Positions 7,121 through 15,640 of a stretch of DNA of 27,550 nt are shown in pieces. The stretch covers positions 31,748 through 59,297 of the forward strand of contig DPJL01000073.1 in NCBI GenBank assembly GCA_003543035.1. The letters are read 5' to 3'. How positions within the stretch are numbered: position 1 is the stretch's first letter; every line of letters starts with the position of its first letter. The position numbers were made by a program, and so were the translations under genes. The DNA comes from Micromonosporaceae bacterium (GTDB taxonomy: Bacteria; Actinomycetota; Actinomycetes; Mycobacteriales; Micromonosporaceae). Below the pieces are notes generated by a model. The model worked only from the letters and a program-made list of their open reading frames with translations. It searched no databases and was not told the DNA's origin.

Positions 7121-10100
7121 GTGAAGATTGTCGAGCGAAGGCATGTCCCGCGCTTCTTCGCCGTGATGCTCACCATCGTGGCGGTCCTCTGCGTGCTGGG
7201 TGCTCTGCGCTTCGGCTACGGGCAGCAATACTTCCGCCGGTTCATCTCCGAGGTGATCGTCCCGGCGCCGGCCAACCTTGCCTATGCCGCGTTCGTTGCC
7301 CTGCTGGCCGCCGCGGTCGCGCGCCGCAAGCGGGTCGCGTGGTGGATCGTGATTGTCTACTTTGGACTGCAGATGATCGGCGACCTCGTCTCGCTCGTGC
7401 TCTACTTCGCCAACCGCGACCTGCTCGAGCAGGAGAGCCTTGAGTCTGGTACCTGGTACAGCCTGCCGATCATCCTCGCGAGCACCATCATCACCGCCGG
7501 TTTCCTGGCGCTGCTCATCTGGGCACGCGAGGAGTTCAACGCCAAAGTCCAGCGAGCCAGTGTGCCCAAAGCGATCGGGGTCTTCGCACTGTGCGCCGCA
7601 GTCTCCGTGGGCCTCGGCTACCTGATCGTCCACACCTTCCCGAACACGTTGCCGGCAGGCGACGAGTTGCCCTACACGTTGGAGAAGGTGTTCGGCGGGT
7701 TCGATCTGCACCTGCGCCAGACCGAGCACACCCATAGCTATCGCTGGGTAGCCTTCGTGCTGGGCCTGTTCGGGGCGATCTCGTTGCTGGCGGCGTTCTT
7801 CACGCTGTTTCGCACCCAACGCAAAGCCGCCGTGTTGCACGGCGACGAGGAAGTGCGGATTCGCAAGCTGCTCAACGAATCCGGCGAACGTGACTCGCTC
7901 GGCTACTTCGCCACCCGGCGCGACAAGTCGGTGGTCTTCTCGCCGACCGGCAAGGCGGCCGTCACCTACCGGCCCGTGGCGGGGGTGAGTCTGGCCAGTG
8001 GGGATCCGATCGGCGACCCGGAGTCATGGGGGCCTGCAATCGATGCCTGGCTGGAGAATTCGCGGGAGTTCGGCTGGCGTCCGGCCGTGATGGGTGCGTC
8101 GGAGGAGGGCGCGACCGCCTATGCCAAGCACGGTCTGAAGGTGATCGAACTCGGTGATGAGGCGATCCTGCCGGTGCGGGAGTTCCAGTTGGACGGGCGG
8201 GATATGCGGCCCGTTCGGCAAGCAGTGACCCGGATCGAGCGGGCTGGGTACACGGCCCGAGTGCGCCGGCACGCGAACATCCCCAAGGACGAGATGGAGA
8301 AAGCGGAGCAGCTTGCCGAGAAGTGGCGCGACACTGACGCCGAACGTGGCTTCTCGATGGCGCTCTCCCGGCTCAACGATCCGTGGGATGGGCAATGCGT
8401 TCTGGTGGAAGCCCTTGACGCGCAAGGCAATCCGGCCGCGATCCTGTCCTTCGTGCCGTGGGGGCGCAAGGGACTGTCGCTCGATCTGATGCGCCGCAAT
8501 CGCGAGGCCGACAACGGGCTGATGGAATTCATGGTGGCTTCTCTCGTGAGGGAGGCTCCAAGGCTCGGTGTCGAGCGGATCTCGCTCAACTTCGCGGTTT
8601 TCCGGTCCACCTTCGAGGAGGGTGGCCGCATCGGGGCCGGTCCGATCAAACGAGCCTGGCGACGAATGCTGCTCTTCTTCTCCCGCTGGTGGCAGCTCGA
8701 GTCGCTCTACCGCTCGAACGTGAAATACCGGCCTGAGTGGGAGCCACGGTTCCTCTGCTTCGGCGAACGCCGCGAGCTCGCGACCGTCGGCCTGGCCGCC
8801 GCGATCGCCGAAGGCTTTCTGGTGCTGCCATGGCAACGGGGACATCTCACGCCCGCGCCGCCGCCTTCGGAACTTCTGCTACCGGAGGAGACGGCGGCAC
8901 CCGAGCCGGAACCCAAACGCCCGGAACAGGTTCGGGTGCGACTGGCCAAATTGGACGGGTTGCAAGAGCCGTATCCGGTGGGTTTTCCGCGCTCGCACAG
9001 CATCGGGTCGGTCAAGGAAGGGGACACCGTCTCGATCGCGGGCCGGGTGATCCTGCTGCGCGACCACGGGAAGATCTCCTTCGCCACGGTGCGGGATTGG
9101 TCCGGCGATATTCAGGTCATCGCGCCCTCGATCGCGGTCGACGTCGGCGACCATATCGGCGTCACCGGTAAGGTCGGGCACTCGGACAAGGGCGAGAAGT
9201 CGGTCTTCGCCGACGAGTGGCGACTGACCGCCAAGTGCCTGCATCCGTTGCCCAACAAGCATCGTGGGCTATCCGACCCTGAAGCCAAGGTGCGCCGGCG
9301 GTACCTGGACCTGATCGTCGATCCCACGTCGAGGTCGCTGCTCAAGGCTCGCAGCGGGGTCATCAATTCGTTGCGGCAATCCTTGTACCACAAGGACTTC
9401 ATCGAGGTCGAGACGCCAATGCTGCAGCCGATCCACGGCGGGGCAAACGCGCGCCCCTTCGTCACCCACATCAATGCCTATGACATGCGGCTGTATCTGC
9501 GCATCGCCCCCGAGCTCTACCTCAAGCGGCTCTGTGTGGGCGGTGTGGAGAAGGTCTTTGAGTTGGGCCGCACCTTCCGCAACGAGGGCGTGTCGTTCAA
9601 ACACAATCCCGAATTCACCATGCTCGAGGCGTACGAGGCCTATGCCGATTACATGTCGATGCTGGAGCTGACCCGCGAACTCATCCAAAACGCGGCCCGA
9701 GCCGGCCTGGGCTCGACTGTCCTGCACCACGACGGCGAGGAGTATGACATCGGCGGTGAATGGCCGGTGATCTCCATCAACGAGGCGATCTCGAAGGCGA
9801 TCGGCGAGGAGATAACGCCCGACACCACCGCCGCCGAGTTGCAGCACTTTGCCACGAAACTCGAAGTGCCCTTCGACCCCAACTGGGGTCACGGCGAGAT
9901 GGTCCTCGAGCTTTACGAGCGGCTCGTCGAGCATCCCACCAAGGAACCCACCTTCTACAAGGACTTCCCGACCGACGTGTCTCCGCTGACCCGGCAGCAT
10001 CGCGACGATCCTCGCCTGGCCGAGCGATGGGATCTCGTCGCTTTCGGCACCGAGCTCGGCACGGCTTATTCAGAGCTGGTCGATCCGGTGGAACAGCGCA

Positions 10101-10303
10101 GAAGGCTTACCGCGCAATCACTCAAGGCCGCCGGGGGCGATCCCGAGGCGATGGAGCTGGACGAGGATTTCCTTGAGGCACTGGAATATGCGATGCCGCC
10201 CAGTGGTGGCCTTGGGATCGGGGTCGACCGGGTCGTGATGCTGCTGACCGGCCGGACGATCCGGGAAACGCTGCCCTTCCCGCTGGTAAGGCCGGCCCGA
10301 TGA
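7121..10303 (+). CDS. lysX: LysX: lysyl-phosphatidylglycerol synthase fused to lysyl-tRNA synthetase
   Basis: Makes Lys-tRNA and transfers the lysine to phosphatidylglycerol, lowering the negative charge of the membrane; in M. tuberculosis this protects against cationic peptides. About 1060 residues. Six membrane helices (roughly 11-31, 53-71, 73-97, 113-135, 150-170, 208-230) precede a cytosolic DUF2156/MprF-type transferase domain (about 245-575). A Pro/Glu linker (577-602), an OB-fold (about 635-710) and a class II LysRS core follow. The core has motif 2 (FELGRTFRNEG, from 813, then FKHNPEFTMLEAY) and motif 3 (GLGIGVDRV and the C-terminal FPLVRP). GTG 7121 is chosen because ATG 7064 and GTG 7058 overlap the divergent hydrolase start and the intervening codons look noncoding. 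The stop shares ATGA with the next gene. A separate housekeeping LysRS is expected elsewhere. Confidence 0.95.
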   Translation: MKIVERRHVPRFFAVMLTIVAVLCVLGALRFGYGQQYFRRFISEVIVPAPANLAYAAFVALLAAAVARRKRVAWWIVIVYFGLQMIGDLVSLVLYFANRDLLEQESLESGTWYSLPIILASTIITAGFLALLIWAREEFNAKVQRASVPKAIGVFALCAAVSVGLGYLIVHTFPNTLPAGDELPYTLEKVFGGFDLHLRQTEHTHSYRWVAFVLGLFGAISLLAAFFTLFRTQRKAAVLHGDEEVRIRKLLNESGERDSLGYFATRRDKSVVFSPTGKAAVTYRPVAGVSLASGDPIGDPESWGPAIDAWLENSREFGWRPAVMGASEEGATAYAKHGLKVIELGDEAILPVREFQLDGRDMRPVRQAVTRIERAGYTARVRRHANIPKDEMEKAEQLAEKWRDTDAERGFSMALSRLNDPWDGQCVLVEALDAQGNPAAILSFVPWGRKGLSLDLMRRNREADNGLMEFMVASLVREAPRLGVERISLNFAVFRSTFEEGGRIGAGPIKRAWRRMLLFFSRWWQLESLYRSNVKYRPEWEPRFLCFGERRELATVGLAAAIAEGFLVLPWQRGHLTPAPPPSELLLPEETAAPEPEPKRPEQVRVRLAKLDGLQEPYPVGFPRSHSIGSVKEGDTVSIAGRVILLRDHGKISFATVRDWSGDIQVIAPSIAVDVGDHIGVTGKVGHSDKGEKSVFADEWRLTAKCLHPLPNKHRGLSDPEAKVRRRYLDLIVDPTSRSLLKARSGVINSLRQSLYHKDFIEVETPMLQPIHGGANARPFVTHINAYDMRLYLRIAPELYLKRLCVGGVEKVFELGRTFRNEGVSFKHNPEFTMLEAYEAYADYMSMLELTRELIQNAARAGLGSTVLHHDGEEYDIGGEWPVISINEAISKAIGEEITPDTTAAELQHFATKLEVPFDPNWGHGEMVLELYERLVEHPTKEPTFYKDFPTDVSPLTRQHRDDPRLAERWDLVAFGTELGTAYSELVDPVEQRRRLTAQSLKAAGGDPEAMELDEDFLEALEYAMPPSGGLGIGVDRVVMLLTGRTIRETLPFPLVRPAR

Positions 10304-11565
10304 AGGACTGGTCGCTCATCTCCGGCCCGCTTCCGGTCACCCTGACCGTACTGGCAGTGCTCGCACTTGCCGCGTTGGTCGTGTTGCGGCCGTGGAAGTG
10401 GAGCCTATTGACCCTCTTGGTCTGCGCGCTGGTGGTGTACGCCGGAAACCTTTACGTGGAACGGATCTGGAAACCCTTCCCGGATCCGCTTGACTTCAGC
10501 GTGCTGGCGTGGAGTTGGGCTGCCCTGAGTGCGATTGCCCTCGCTGTCCAACACCTCGTTCGGAAGCGTTGGTACACACCGATCCTCGGGCTGATCGTCG
10601 TGATTGGAGCCTCGGTCGGCGGCAACGCGGCCTACGGCTACTATCCCGACGTCGGGACCGCGCTCGGGCTGAAGGGGCCTTCGCTCAGCGAGCTGAAAAC
10701 CGATCGCACGCAGGCGATTGAGGTCCCATCCGGCGGCTATCTTGCCGACGTGTGGAAGCCGCCGCCCGGCCTGCCCGCCAAGGGATCGCTTGCCAAACAT
10801 ACGATCCCCGGCACGGTCTCCGGATTCAAGGCCCGGGAGGGATTCATTTACCTTCCTCCCGGGTACCAGGTAACGCCCCGCCCGATCCTGCCAGTGCTCG
10901 TGGTCCTCTCCGGACAGCCTGGCGCACCACAGATGTGGATCGACGGTGGGCAGATCGTGGAGATGATGGATCGGTATGCCGCCGCGCACGGTGGACTCGC
11001 ACCCGTGGTGCTGCTGCCCGATGTGCTCGGCTCCGACTTCGGCAACACGCTCTGCGTCGACTCTGCTCGCGGCAACGTCGAGACCTATCTCGCCAAGGAC
11101 ATTCCCGCGTGGGTGAAGGAAAACCTTCAGGCCGCCACGGATCCGAAGAGCTGGGCGATCAGCGGCCTCTCCTTCGGCGGCACCTGTGCGCTTCAGCTGG
11201 CGCTGCGGGCGCCCGATGTCTACGGCCGATTCATCAACCTCTCTGGCGATCGCGAGTTGGAGTTCCACGGCAAGCAGGGAGCGATAGACGAGTACTTCGG
11301 CGGCGATCGCGCCGCCTATGCCCGGCACAACCCACCGGATCTGTTGGCGCAGAACAAGTTTCCCGACACCGCCGCGCGACTGGTGGTGGGACGAGACGAT
11401 GGCGAATTCACCACCAGCATGCGGCTACTGCGTGGGGAGCTTGCTGCGGCCGGAGCCGATGTCGACCTGCTCGAGCTTCCCGGCGGGCACTCGTGGAGCG
11501 TATGGCGGCCTGGGCTTGAGCAGAGCCTCCCGTGGCTCGCCATCCACACCCGCCTCTCCCGCTGA
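10300..11565 (+). CDS. Membrane-anchored alpha/beta-hydrolase-fold esterase coupled to lysX
   Basis: 421 residues. Four N-terminal hydrophobic helices (about 12-30, 35-52, 66-87, 94-113) are followed by a soluble esterase-D/antigen-85-like hydrolase domain that should face outward. The nucleophile elbow is GLSFGG with S291. An acidic residue at D366 or D367 (GRDDGEF) and H397 (PGGHSW) complete a plausible triad. Its ATG overlaps the lysX stop by 4 bp, so the two are translated together. In other bacteria, genes beside aminoacyl-lipid synthases encode hydrolases that remove the amino acid again (PA0919 of Pseudomonas, AhyD of Enterococcus). By context I infer that this could hydrolyse lysyl-PG or a related aminoacyl lipid. 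It may instead be a general esterase. The convergent neighbour begins at the next base, leaving no room for a separate terminator. Confidence 0.88.
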   Translation: MKDWSLISGPLPVTLTVLAVLALAALVVLRPWKWSLLTLLVCALVVYAGNLYVERIWKPFPDPLDFSVLAWSWAALSAIALAVQHLVRKRWYTPILGLIVVIGASVGGNAAYGYYPDVGTALGLKGPSLSELKTDRTQAIEVPSGGYLADVWKPPPGLPAKGSLAKHTIPGTVSGFKAREGFIYLPPGYQVTPRPILPVLVVLSGQPGAPQMWIDGGQIVEMMDRYAAAHGGLAPVVLLPDVLGSDFGNTLCVDSARGNVETYLAKDIPAWVKENLQAATDPKSWAISGLSFGGTCALQLALRAPDVYGRFINLSGDRELEFHGKQGAIDEYFGGDRAAYARHNPPDLLAQNKFPDTAARLVVGRDDGEFTTSMRLLRGELAAAGADVDLLELPGGHSWSVWRPGLEQSLPWLAIHTRLSR

Positions 11566-12948
11566 TCACTCGCATTTGGTGCCCTCGGCCGGGAGGGTGC
11601 CGTCGAGGAGGAAGGCCTCGACGAGGTCGTCGACACACTCGTGGCCCTCAAGGTAGGTGCCATGCTCGGTGCCCTCATTGACCACGAGCACCGCCCTTTC
11701 GAGGCTCGCCTCAACCGCTTCGGCGTCCTCGACCGTGGTCACCTGATCGCCGGAGTTGTTCAGTAGCAGGATGGGTGGCGCGCCGGGAGCGTGGATGTCA
11801 TGTGGTGCAAAGGTAGCGGCCACCGGCCAGACTTCGCAGAGCTGCTCCCGATAGGTCAGCCAGGCCCCGAAGTAGGGCGACACCTCACCTGCCGCGGCGG
11901 CCAGCTGGTCCACCCGTTGCCGCGCCTCGGCCCGATCCGGGACGCCTTTGGCCGGGTCGCCGACCAGGCAGCTGACCGCGATGTAGAGATCGTCGCTTTG
12001 GTCGTAGCTGCCGTCGGAATGCCGTCCGTTGAAGTCGTCGGCCAGCGCCTGCAAGCCATCCGGGTCGCCGGCATTTACCCGGGCCAGAGCCTGCCGAAGC
12101 TGTTCCGCGTCGCCGTCGGCCAGGGTGGCCCGGAGTATGGCCGCGCGGGCGACCAATGACGTGACCAGGCGGCCGTCCGAGGCGCGGATCGGGTTGTCGC
12201 GCAAGCCTTCCAGGAGTCCGTCGAGCGGCTCGCCGGCCATCTCGGAGGCCAGATCCTCGTTGCCGATGCGCGCAGGAGTCTGTTCGTCGACGTCGATCTC
12301 CGGCTTACTGCGCGGGTTGTCTATCGAATCCAGCACCATCCGCCCGACCTGATCCGGAAACTGCTCCGCATAGGACAGGCCGACCCGTGTGCCGTAGGAG
12401 AAGCCGAGATAGTTCAGCTTCTCCTCGCCCAGATGCTTGCGCAGACTTTCCAGATCCCGGGCCACATTCTCCGTGCCCAGATGCGCGAGCAGTCCATGCG
12501 AGGTGGCAAGGCAGCCATCTGTGTACCGGTAAGCCGCCTCATGCGCGGTCGCCGGAGTCAACTCGGCCGCGTAGTAGGCGTCCATCTCGGGATCGGTCAG
12601 GCAGCGCAGGGGCGCGCTCTCGCCGACCCCTCGAGGATCCATCCCCACGATGTCGTAGCGCTCGCGCAGCCGGGCCAGGTCGGCCTCATGGGCTTTCACG
12701 TACTCAAGTGCGGAGTCGCCCGGCCCGCCCGGGGCGAAAACCAACACTCCCAGCCGGTTGGCGGGATCGGTGGCGGGCAGCCGGACCAATCCGAGCTCTA
12801 TTGCCGGCCCGTCCGGATTCGCATAGTCCACGGGCACGATAAGCCGTTTGCCTGGCCCTACGCGTTCGGCGGAGTGGCCGATATGGCTCGGGGTACATGA
12901 GCCTAGGGTCGCCAGGGCTATTACCCATAAAAGCCCCTTAACGCCCAT
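11566..12948 (-). CDS. TAP-like alpha/beta hydrolase, secreted lipoprotein
   Basis: 460 residues, resembling Streptomyces tripeptidyl aminopeptidases and mycobacterial secreted hydrolases of the same fold. A short signal sequence ends in a lipobox (TLGSC, C18), so the protein is probably lipid-anchored outside. The oxyanion segment FAPGGPGDSA (71-80) and DPRGVGES (104-111) precede the nucleophile S184 in GFSYGT. The C-terminal TAP-like domain supplies D401 (GDQVT) and H429 (EHGTY). Six further cysteines (116, 146, 327, 371, 437, 459) may form disulfides. The family includes peptidases and esterases, so the substrate is open. The ATG at 12948 fits the signal peptide, but I see no good ribosome-binding site. 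A palindrome at 12978-12999 lies 30 bp upstream and could be an operator. Confidence 0.92.
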   Translation of the reverse strand: MGVKGLLWVIALATLGSCTPSHIGHSAERVGPGKRLIVPVDYANPDGPAIELGLVRLPATDPANRLGVLVFAPGGPGDSALEYVKAHEADLARLRERYDIVGMDPRGVGESAPLRCLTDPEMDAYYAAELTPATAHEAAYRYTDGCLATSHGLLAHLGTENVARDLESLRKHLGEEKLNYLGFSYGTRVGLSYAEQFPDQVGRMVLDSIDNPRSKPEIDVDEQTPARIGNEDLASEMAGEPLDGLLEGLRDNPIRASDGRLVTSLVARAAILRATLADGDAEQLRQALARVNAGDPDGLQALADDFNGRHSDGSYDQSDDLYIAVSCLVGDPAKGVPDRAEARQRVDQLAAAAGEVSPYFGAWLTYREQLCEVWPVAATFAPHDIHAPGAPPILLLNNSGDQVTTVEDAEAVEASLERAVLVVNEGTEHGTYLEGHECVDDLVEAFLLDGTLPAEGTKCE

Positions 12949-12977
12949 AGTTGGATCATGCCAGCTTCATAGCCGGT

Positions 12978-12999
12978 CGTGTGTAAACCGGTACACACG
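12978..12999. promoter_or_regulatory. Candidate operator palindrome in a divergent promoter region
   Basis: Perfect 8-bp arms CGTGTGTA and TACACACG separated by six bases (AACCGG). It lies between the TAP-like hydrolase (start 30 bp away, minus) and the GGDEF-EAL gene (start 144 bp away, plus). The size and symmetry suit a dimeric repressor such as TetR or GntR, but no regulator gene of that type is in the window. Confidence 0.5.
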
Positions 13000-13090
13000 G
13001 TTAGATGTGAATGACGTAAAGCACCAGTTTTTCCGCACACGCATTGGCGGAGCGTGTCGAAGTGTCAATAGGGGCATAGAGTGGTGTGAC

Positions 13091-13111
13091 CTAACGCACG
13101 CCCCGCGTTAG
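13091..13111 (+). promoter_or_regulatory. Hairpin in the leader of the GGDEF-EAL gene
   Basis: Perfect 7-bp arms CTAACGC and GCGTTAG with a seven-base loop, followed by CTTTTC. It lies 31 bp before the start codon and upstream of the ribosome-binding site. It could be an attenuator, a processing site or a protein-binding palindrome. It does not resemble a known c-di-GMP riboswitch. Confidence 0.4.
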
Positions 13112-13142
13112 CTTTTCCCATCCCCACGCGCGGAGGGTGTAG

Positions 13143-15212
13143 ATGGTGGCATCGTCGCTGGCCCAGCAACTGCACCGCAATCGGGTGCCCGCTGAGCGCA
13201 GGACGGCCTTCGGGGCTTATGCGGTGGGGGTGCTCGTGCTGGCGGGCCTGCTCACCTTCCACGATTTCGCGTCTCTGCCCGATGTGCTGGCCAGCCAGTT
13301 GACGATCGGCTTCTGGCTGACCGCGGCGCTGGCCATTGCCTTCGACGCGATGCCGGTGAGTCTGCCCGGTAAATGGAACACCGCGGCCATTTTCCCATCG
13401 ATAGCCTTCACATTCGCGATCATGTTGGTTTACGGGGTCGCGGCCGCGGTCATCGTGCAGACCCTCGCGGTGGCCGTCTCCTCACTGCGGCTCAGACATG
13501 CCTGGTGGCGGGCGGTCTTCAACGTCGGCCAGTACACCGTCGCGTTTGGACTGGCCAATCTCGTCCACCAGAGTCTCTTCGAAGCGCTGCCGCGACGAGG
13601 CCTGATCCTGGCAGTCGTCGCGGCAGCGCTCACCTGGTTCTTCGTCAAGTACCTGACCACCGCCATTGCGATCTGGCTGCGTGACGACGTCCGGTGGTGG
13701 CCGATGGTGTTGGGGGCGCTCGGAGCCGAAGCGATGACCACAGGATCCTTGCTGCTGCTGGCGCCGGCTCTGATGATGCAGTTGCAACGCCGGCCGGAGT
13801 TCATCCCGCTGATCATCCTGCCGCTGATTGCCGTGCGCCAGTTGGCAATCATCACCGCTCAGCATCGTCATCTGGCCAATGTGGACCCATTGACCGGGCT
13901 GGCCAACCGCAAGGCGCTGATCGCCGAGGTCACCAGCGCGGCGGCGAGCCACTCACATCGAGCCGTGCAAGGCGATCCGGCTCGCGGGTTTGCCATCATC
14001 CTGCTGGATCTCGACAGATTTAAGAACGTCAACGATGCACTCGGTCATGAGGTCGGCGATCGGCTTCTGGTGGCGGTGGGCGACAGGTTGGCAATGGCGG
14101 CCCGGCCCGGAGATCTGGTGGCCCGGTTGGGTGGCGACGAGTTTGCCGTGGTGGCCAAGCGCTTGGACCACCCGGATCAGGCACGCGCCCTCGCCGAACG
14201 GATCGAGGAGGCGTTGCTGGCGCCCGTTGTGCTCGACGGGCTTCCGGTGGACGTCGGCGGCTCGATCGGGATCGCCCTGTTCCCCGAGCACGGCTCCGAC
14301 TTCGCCACTCTGCTCAGGCGAGCGGATGTTGCGATGTATTCGGCCAAGCATGCGGGCGACGGCATCGCGGTCTACGCGGTCGAGTCGGATCAGAATTCGC
14401 CGCAGCGGTTGAGCCTGCTCGCCGATCTGCGGGCCGCCCTGGCCGAGCCGGACGGAGGTGGCCTGTCCCTCGTCTACCAGCCGCAGATCGAGATCGCCTC
14501 AGGCGAGGTGGTCGGCATCGAGGCGCTGTTGCGATGGCTGCACCCGACCCGCGGGCCGGTCAACCCGGAAGAGCTGATCAAAGTGGCCGAGCCGACCCCG
14601 GTGATGCGGTTGCTCACCCGGTGGGTGCTGGAAGAAGCGGTGCAGCGGCTGGCGATGTGGAGCGCGGCCGGGATGCAGTTGCGCGTGGCGGTCAACGTGA
14701 GCGTGCGCGATTTGCATACGGGCGAGATTGTCGAACAGATCGAGGATCTGCTTCGCCGCCATCGGGTCGCGCCCAGCCGGCTCCAGTTGGAGATCACCGA
14801 GAGTGCACTGATGGCCGACCCGAACCGGGTGGTGGCCACGCTGACCAAGCTGCACCAGATCGGCGTCGGCATCGCCCTGGACGACTTCGGCACCGGCTAT
14901 TCGTCGATGCAACACCTGCGGCGCCTCCCGCTGAGTGAAGTGAAGATCGACAGGTCGTTTGTGATGGCGATGGCCGACGATGCCGACGACCGGGCCATCG
15001 TGCGCTCGATCATCGAGCTGGCCGGAGCCCTCGGGCTGCGGGTCGTCGCCGAGGGTGTCGAGGACGAACGGGCCTGGCGGCTGTTGCACCTGGCCGGTTG
15101 CGATGTCGCGCAAGGCTGGTTCTTTGCCCACCCGCAGGACGTGTCGCAGCTGCCGCGCTGGCTGGCCGAAACGCGCTGCCCCGTCCCCGGCGGCATGGCC
15201 CGCCTCCGCTAG
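13143..15212 (+). CDS. Membrane GGDEF-EAL protein (c-di-GMP synthase/phosphodiesterase)
   Basis: Likely makes and/or degrades the second messenger cyclic di-GMP; 689 residues. About six to eight N-terminal helices (20-235) form an uncharacterised membrane sensor region. The GGDEF domain (about 245-410) keeps the substrate and metal residues (DPLTGLANR, LLDLDRFKNVND) and an exact GGDEF at 330-334. An inhibitory I-site (RPGD, 321-324) lies five residues before it. The EAL domain (about 425-675) keeps EALLRW at 460-465, N518, E550/E553, DDFGTGYSS from 580, K601 and E637. Both domains therefore look catalytically competent. ATG 13143 has a strong ribosome-binding site (GGAGGG, 13132-13137). It is transcribed alone, with a palindromic element just after its stop. 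Confidence 0.96.
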   Translation: MVASSLAQQLHRNRVPAERRTAFGAYAVGVLVLAGLLTFHDFASLPDVLASQLTIGFWLTAALAIAFDAMPVSLPGKWNTAAIFPSIAFTFAIMLVYGVAAAVIVQTLAVAVSSLRLRHAWWRAVFNVGQYTVAFGLANLVHQSLFEALPRRGLILAVVAAALTWFFVKYLTTAIAIWLRDDVRWWPMVLGALGAEAMTTGSLLLLAPALMMQLQRRPEFIPLIILPLIAVRQLAIITAQHRHLANVDPLTGLANRKALIAEVTSAAASHSHRAVQGDPARGFAIILLDLDRFKNVNDALGHEVGDRLLVAVGDRLAMAARPGDLVARLGGDEFAVVAKRLDHPDQARALAERIEEALLAPVVLDGLPVDVGGSIGIALFPEHGSDFATLLRRADVAMYSAKHAGDGIAVYAVESDQNSPQRLSLLADLRAALAEPDGGGLSLVYQPQIEIASGEVVGIEALLRWLHPTRGPVNPEELIKVAEPTPVMRLLTRWVLEEAVQRLAMWSAAGMQLRVAVNVSVRDLHTGEIVEQIEDLLRRHRVAPSRLQLEITESALMADPNRVVATLTKLHQIGVGIALDDFGTGYSSMQHLRRLPLSEVKIDRSFVMAMADDADDRAIVRSIIELAGALGLRVVAEGVEDERAWRLLHLAGCDVAQGWFFAHPQDVSQLPRWLAETRCPVPGGMARLR

Positions 15213-15221
15213 CCCTTTCGC

Positions 15222-15283
15222 GTTGATCATGAACTTAAGGTCTTGCTCGACGGCGTGTCGCTGTTCCCAACGTCATGGTCAAC
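15222..15283. repeat. Palindromic element related to the 76-bp repeats
   Basis: Imperfect inverted repeat beginning 10 bp after the GGDEF-EAL stop. The left arm (15222-15240) begins GTTGATCATGA and the right arm (15265-15283), reverse-complemented, begins GTTGACCATGA; 13 of 19 arm positions pair. The centre contains GGCGTGTCG, also found in the centre of the copy at 25258-25333. It may act as a terminator or as a mobile palindromic unit. Confidence 0.5.
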
Positions 15284-15324
15284 TTGGCTGGAGGGGCCGT
15301 AGGAGGCACCTCGGCCGAGCCAAA

Positions 15325-15330
15325 TAGACT
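15325..15330 (+). promoter_or_regulatory. Candidate -10 hexamer (leaderless) for gatC
   Basis: TAGACT ends eight bases before ATG 15339. There is no Shine-Dalgarno and no clear -35. Confidence 0.4.
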
Positions 15331-15338
15331 CGCGGGTT

Positions 15339-15638
15339 ATGGGAACTATCTCGCGCGAGGAGGTCGCGCATCTCGCACGCCTGTCGCGGCTCGCGGTCAC
15401 CGAAGCCGAAATCGATCTCTTCGCTGGGCAGCTTGACGGGATCCTGCAGGCGGTGGCGCGGGTTGGCGAAGTGGTCGCCGACGAAATCCCGCCGACGTCG
15501 CACTCCGTCCCGCTGGTGAATGTGCTGCGCGAGGATGTGATCACGCCCTGCCTGACGCCGGCCGAGGCGCTTGCCGGGGCCCCGGACGCCTTCGAGGATC
15601 GCTTCCGCGTTCCCCAGATTCTTACCGAGGAGGAGTGA
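15339..15638 (+). CDS. gatC: Glutamyl/aspartyl-tRNA amidotransferase subunit C
   Basis: Small subunit of GatCAB, which converts misacylated Glu-tRNA(Gln) and/or Asp-tRNA(Asn) to the amide forms; GatC wraps around and stabilises GatA. At 99 residues it has the usual size and the family opening SREEVAHLARLSRL. The conserved C-terminal part VLREDV.TPCLTPAEAL and F-R-VP-IL is present. A leaderless transcript from 15325-15330 is likely. Its stop TGA (15636-15638) is three bases from the gatA ATG, and its last codons form the gatA ribosome-binding site. Confidence 0.97.
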   Translation: MGTISREEVAHLARLSRLAVTEAEIDLFAGQLDGILQAVARVGEVVADEIPPTSHSVPLVNVLREDVITPCLTPAEALAGAPDAFEDRFRVPQILTEEE

Positions 15639-15640
15639 CG

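Noticed and set aside
6977..7840. A 287-codon minus-strand frame over the lysX N-terminus
   Set aside because: Composition is charge-rich and motif-free, and it overlaps both the hydrolase start and the lysX membrane helices.
14499..15230. A 243-codon minus-strand frame opposite the EAL domain
   Set aside because: No family pattern; it is opposite a fully conserved EAL domain.
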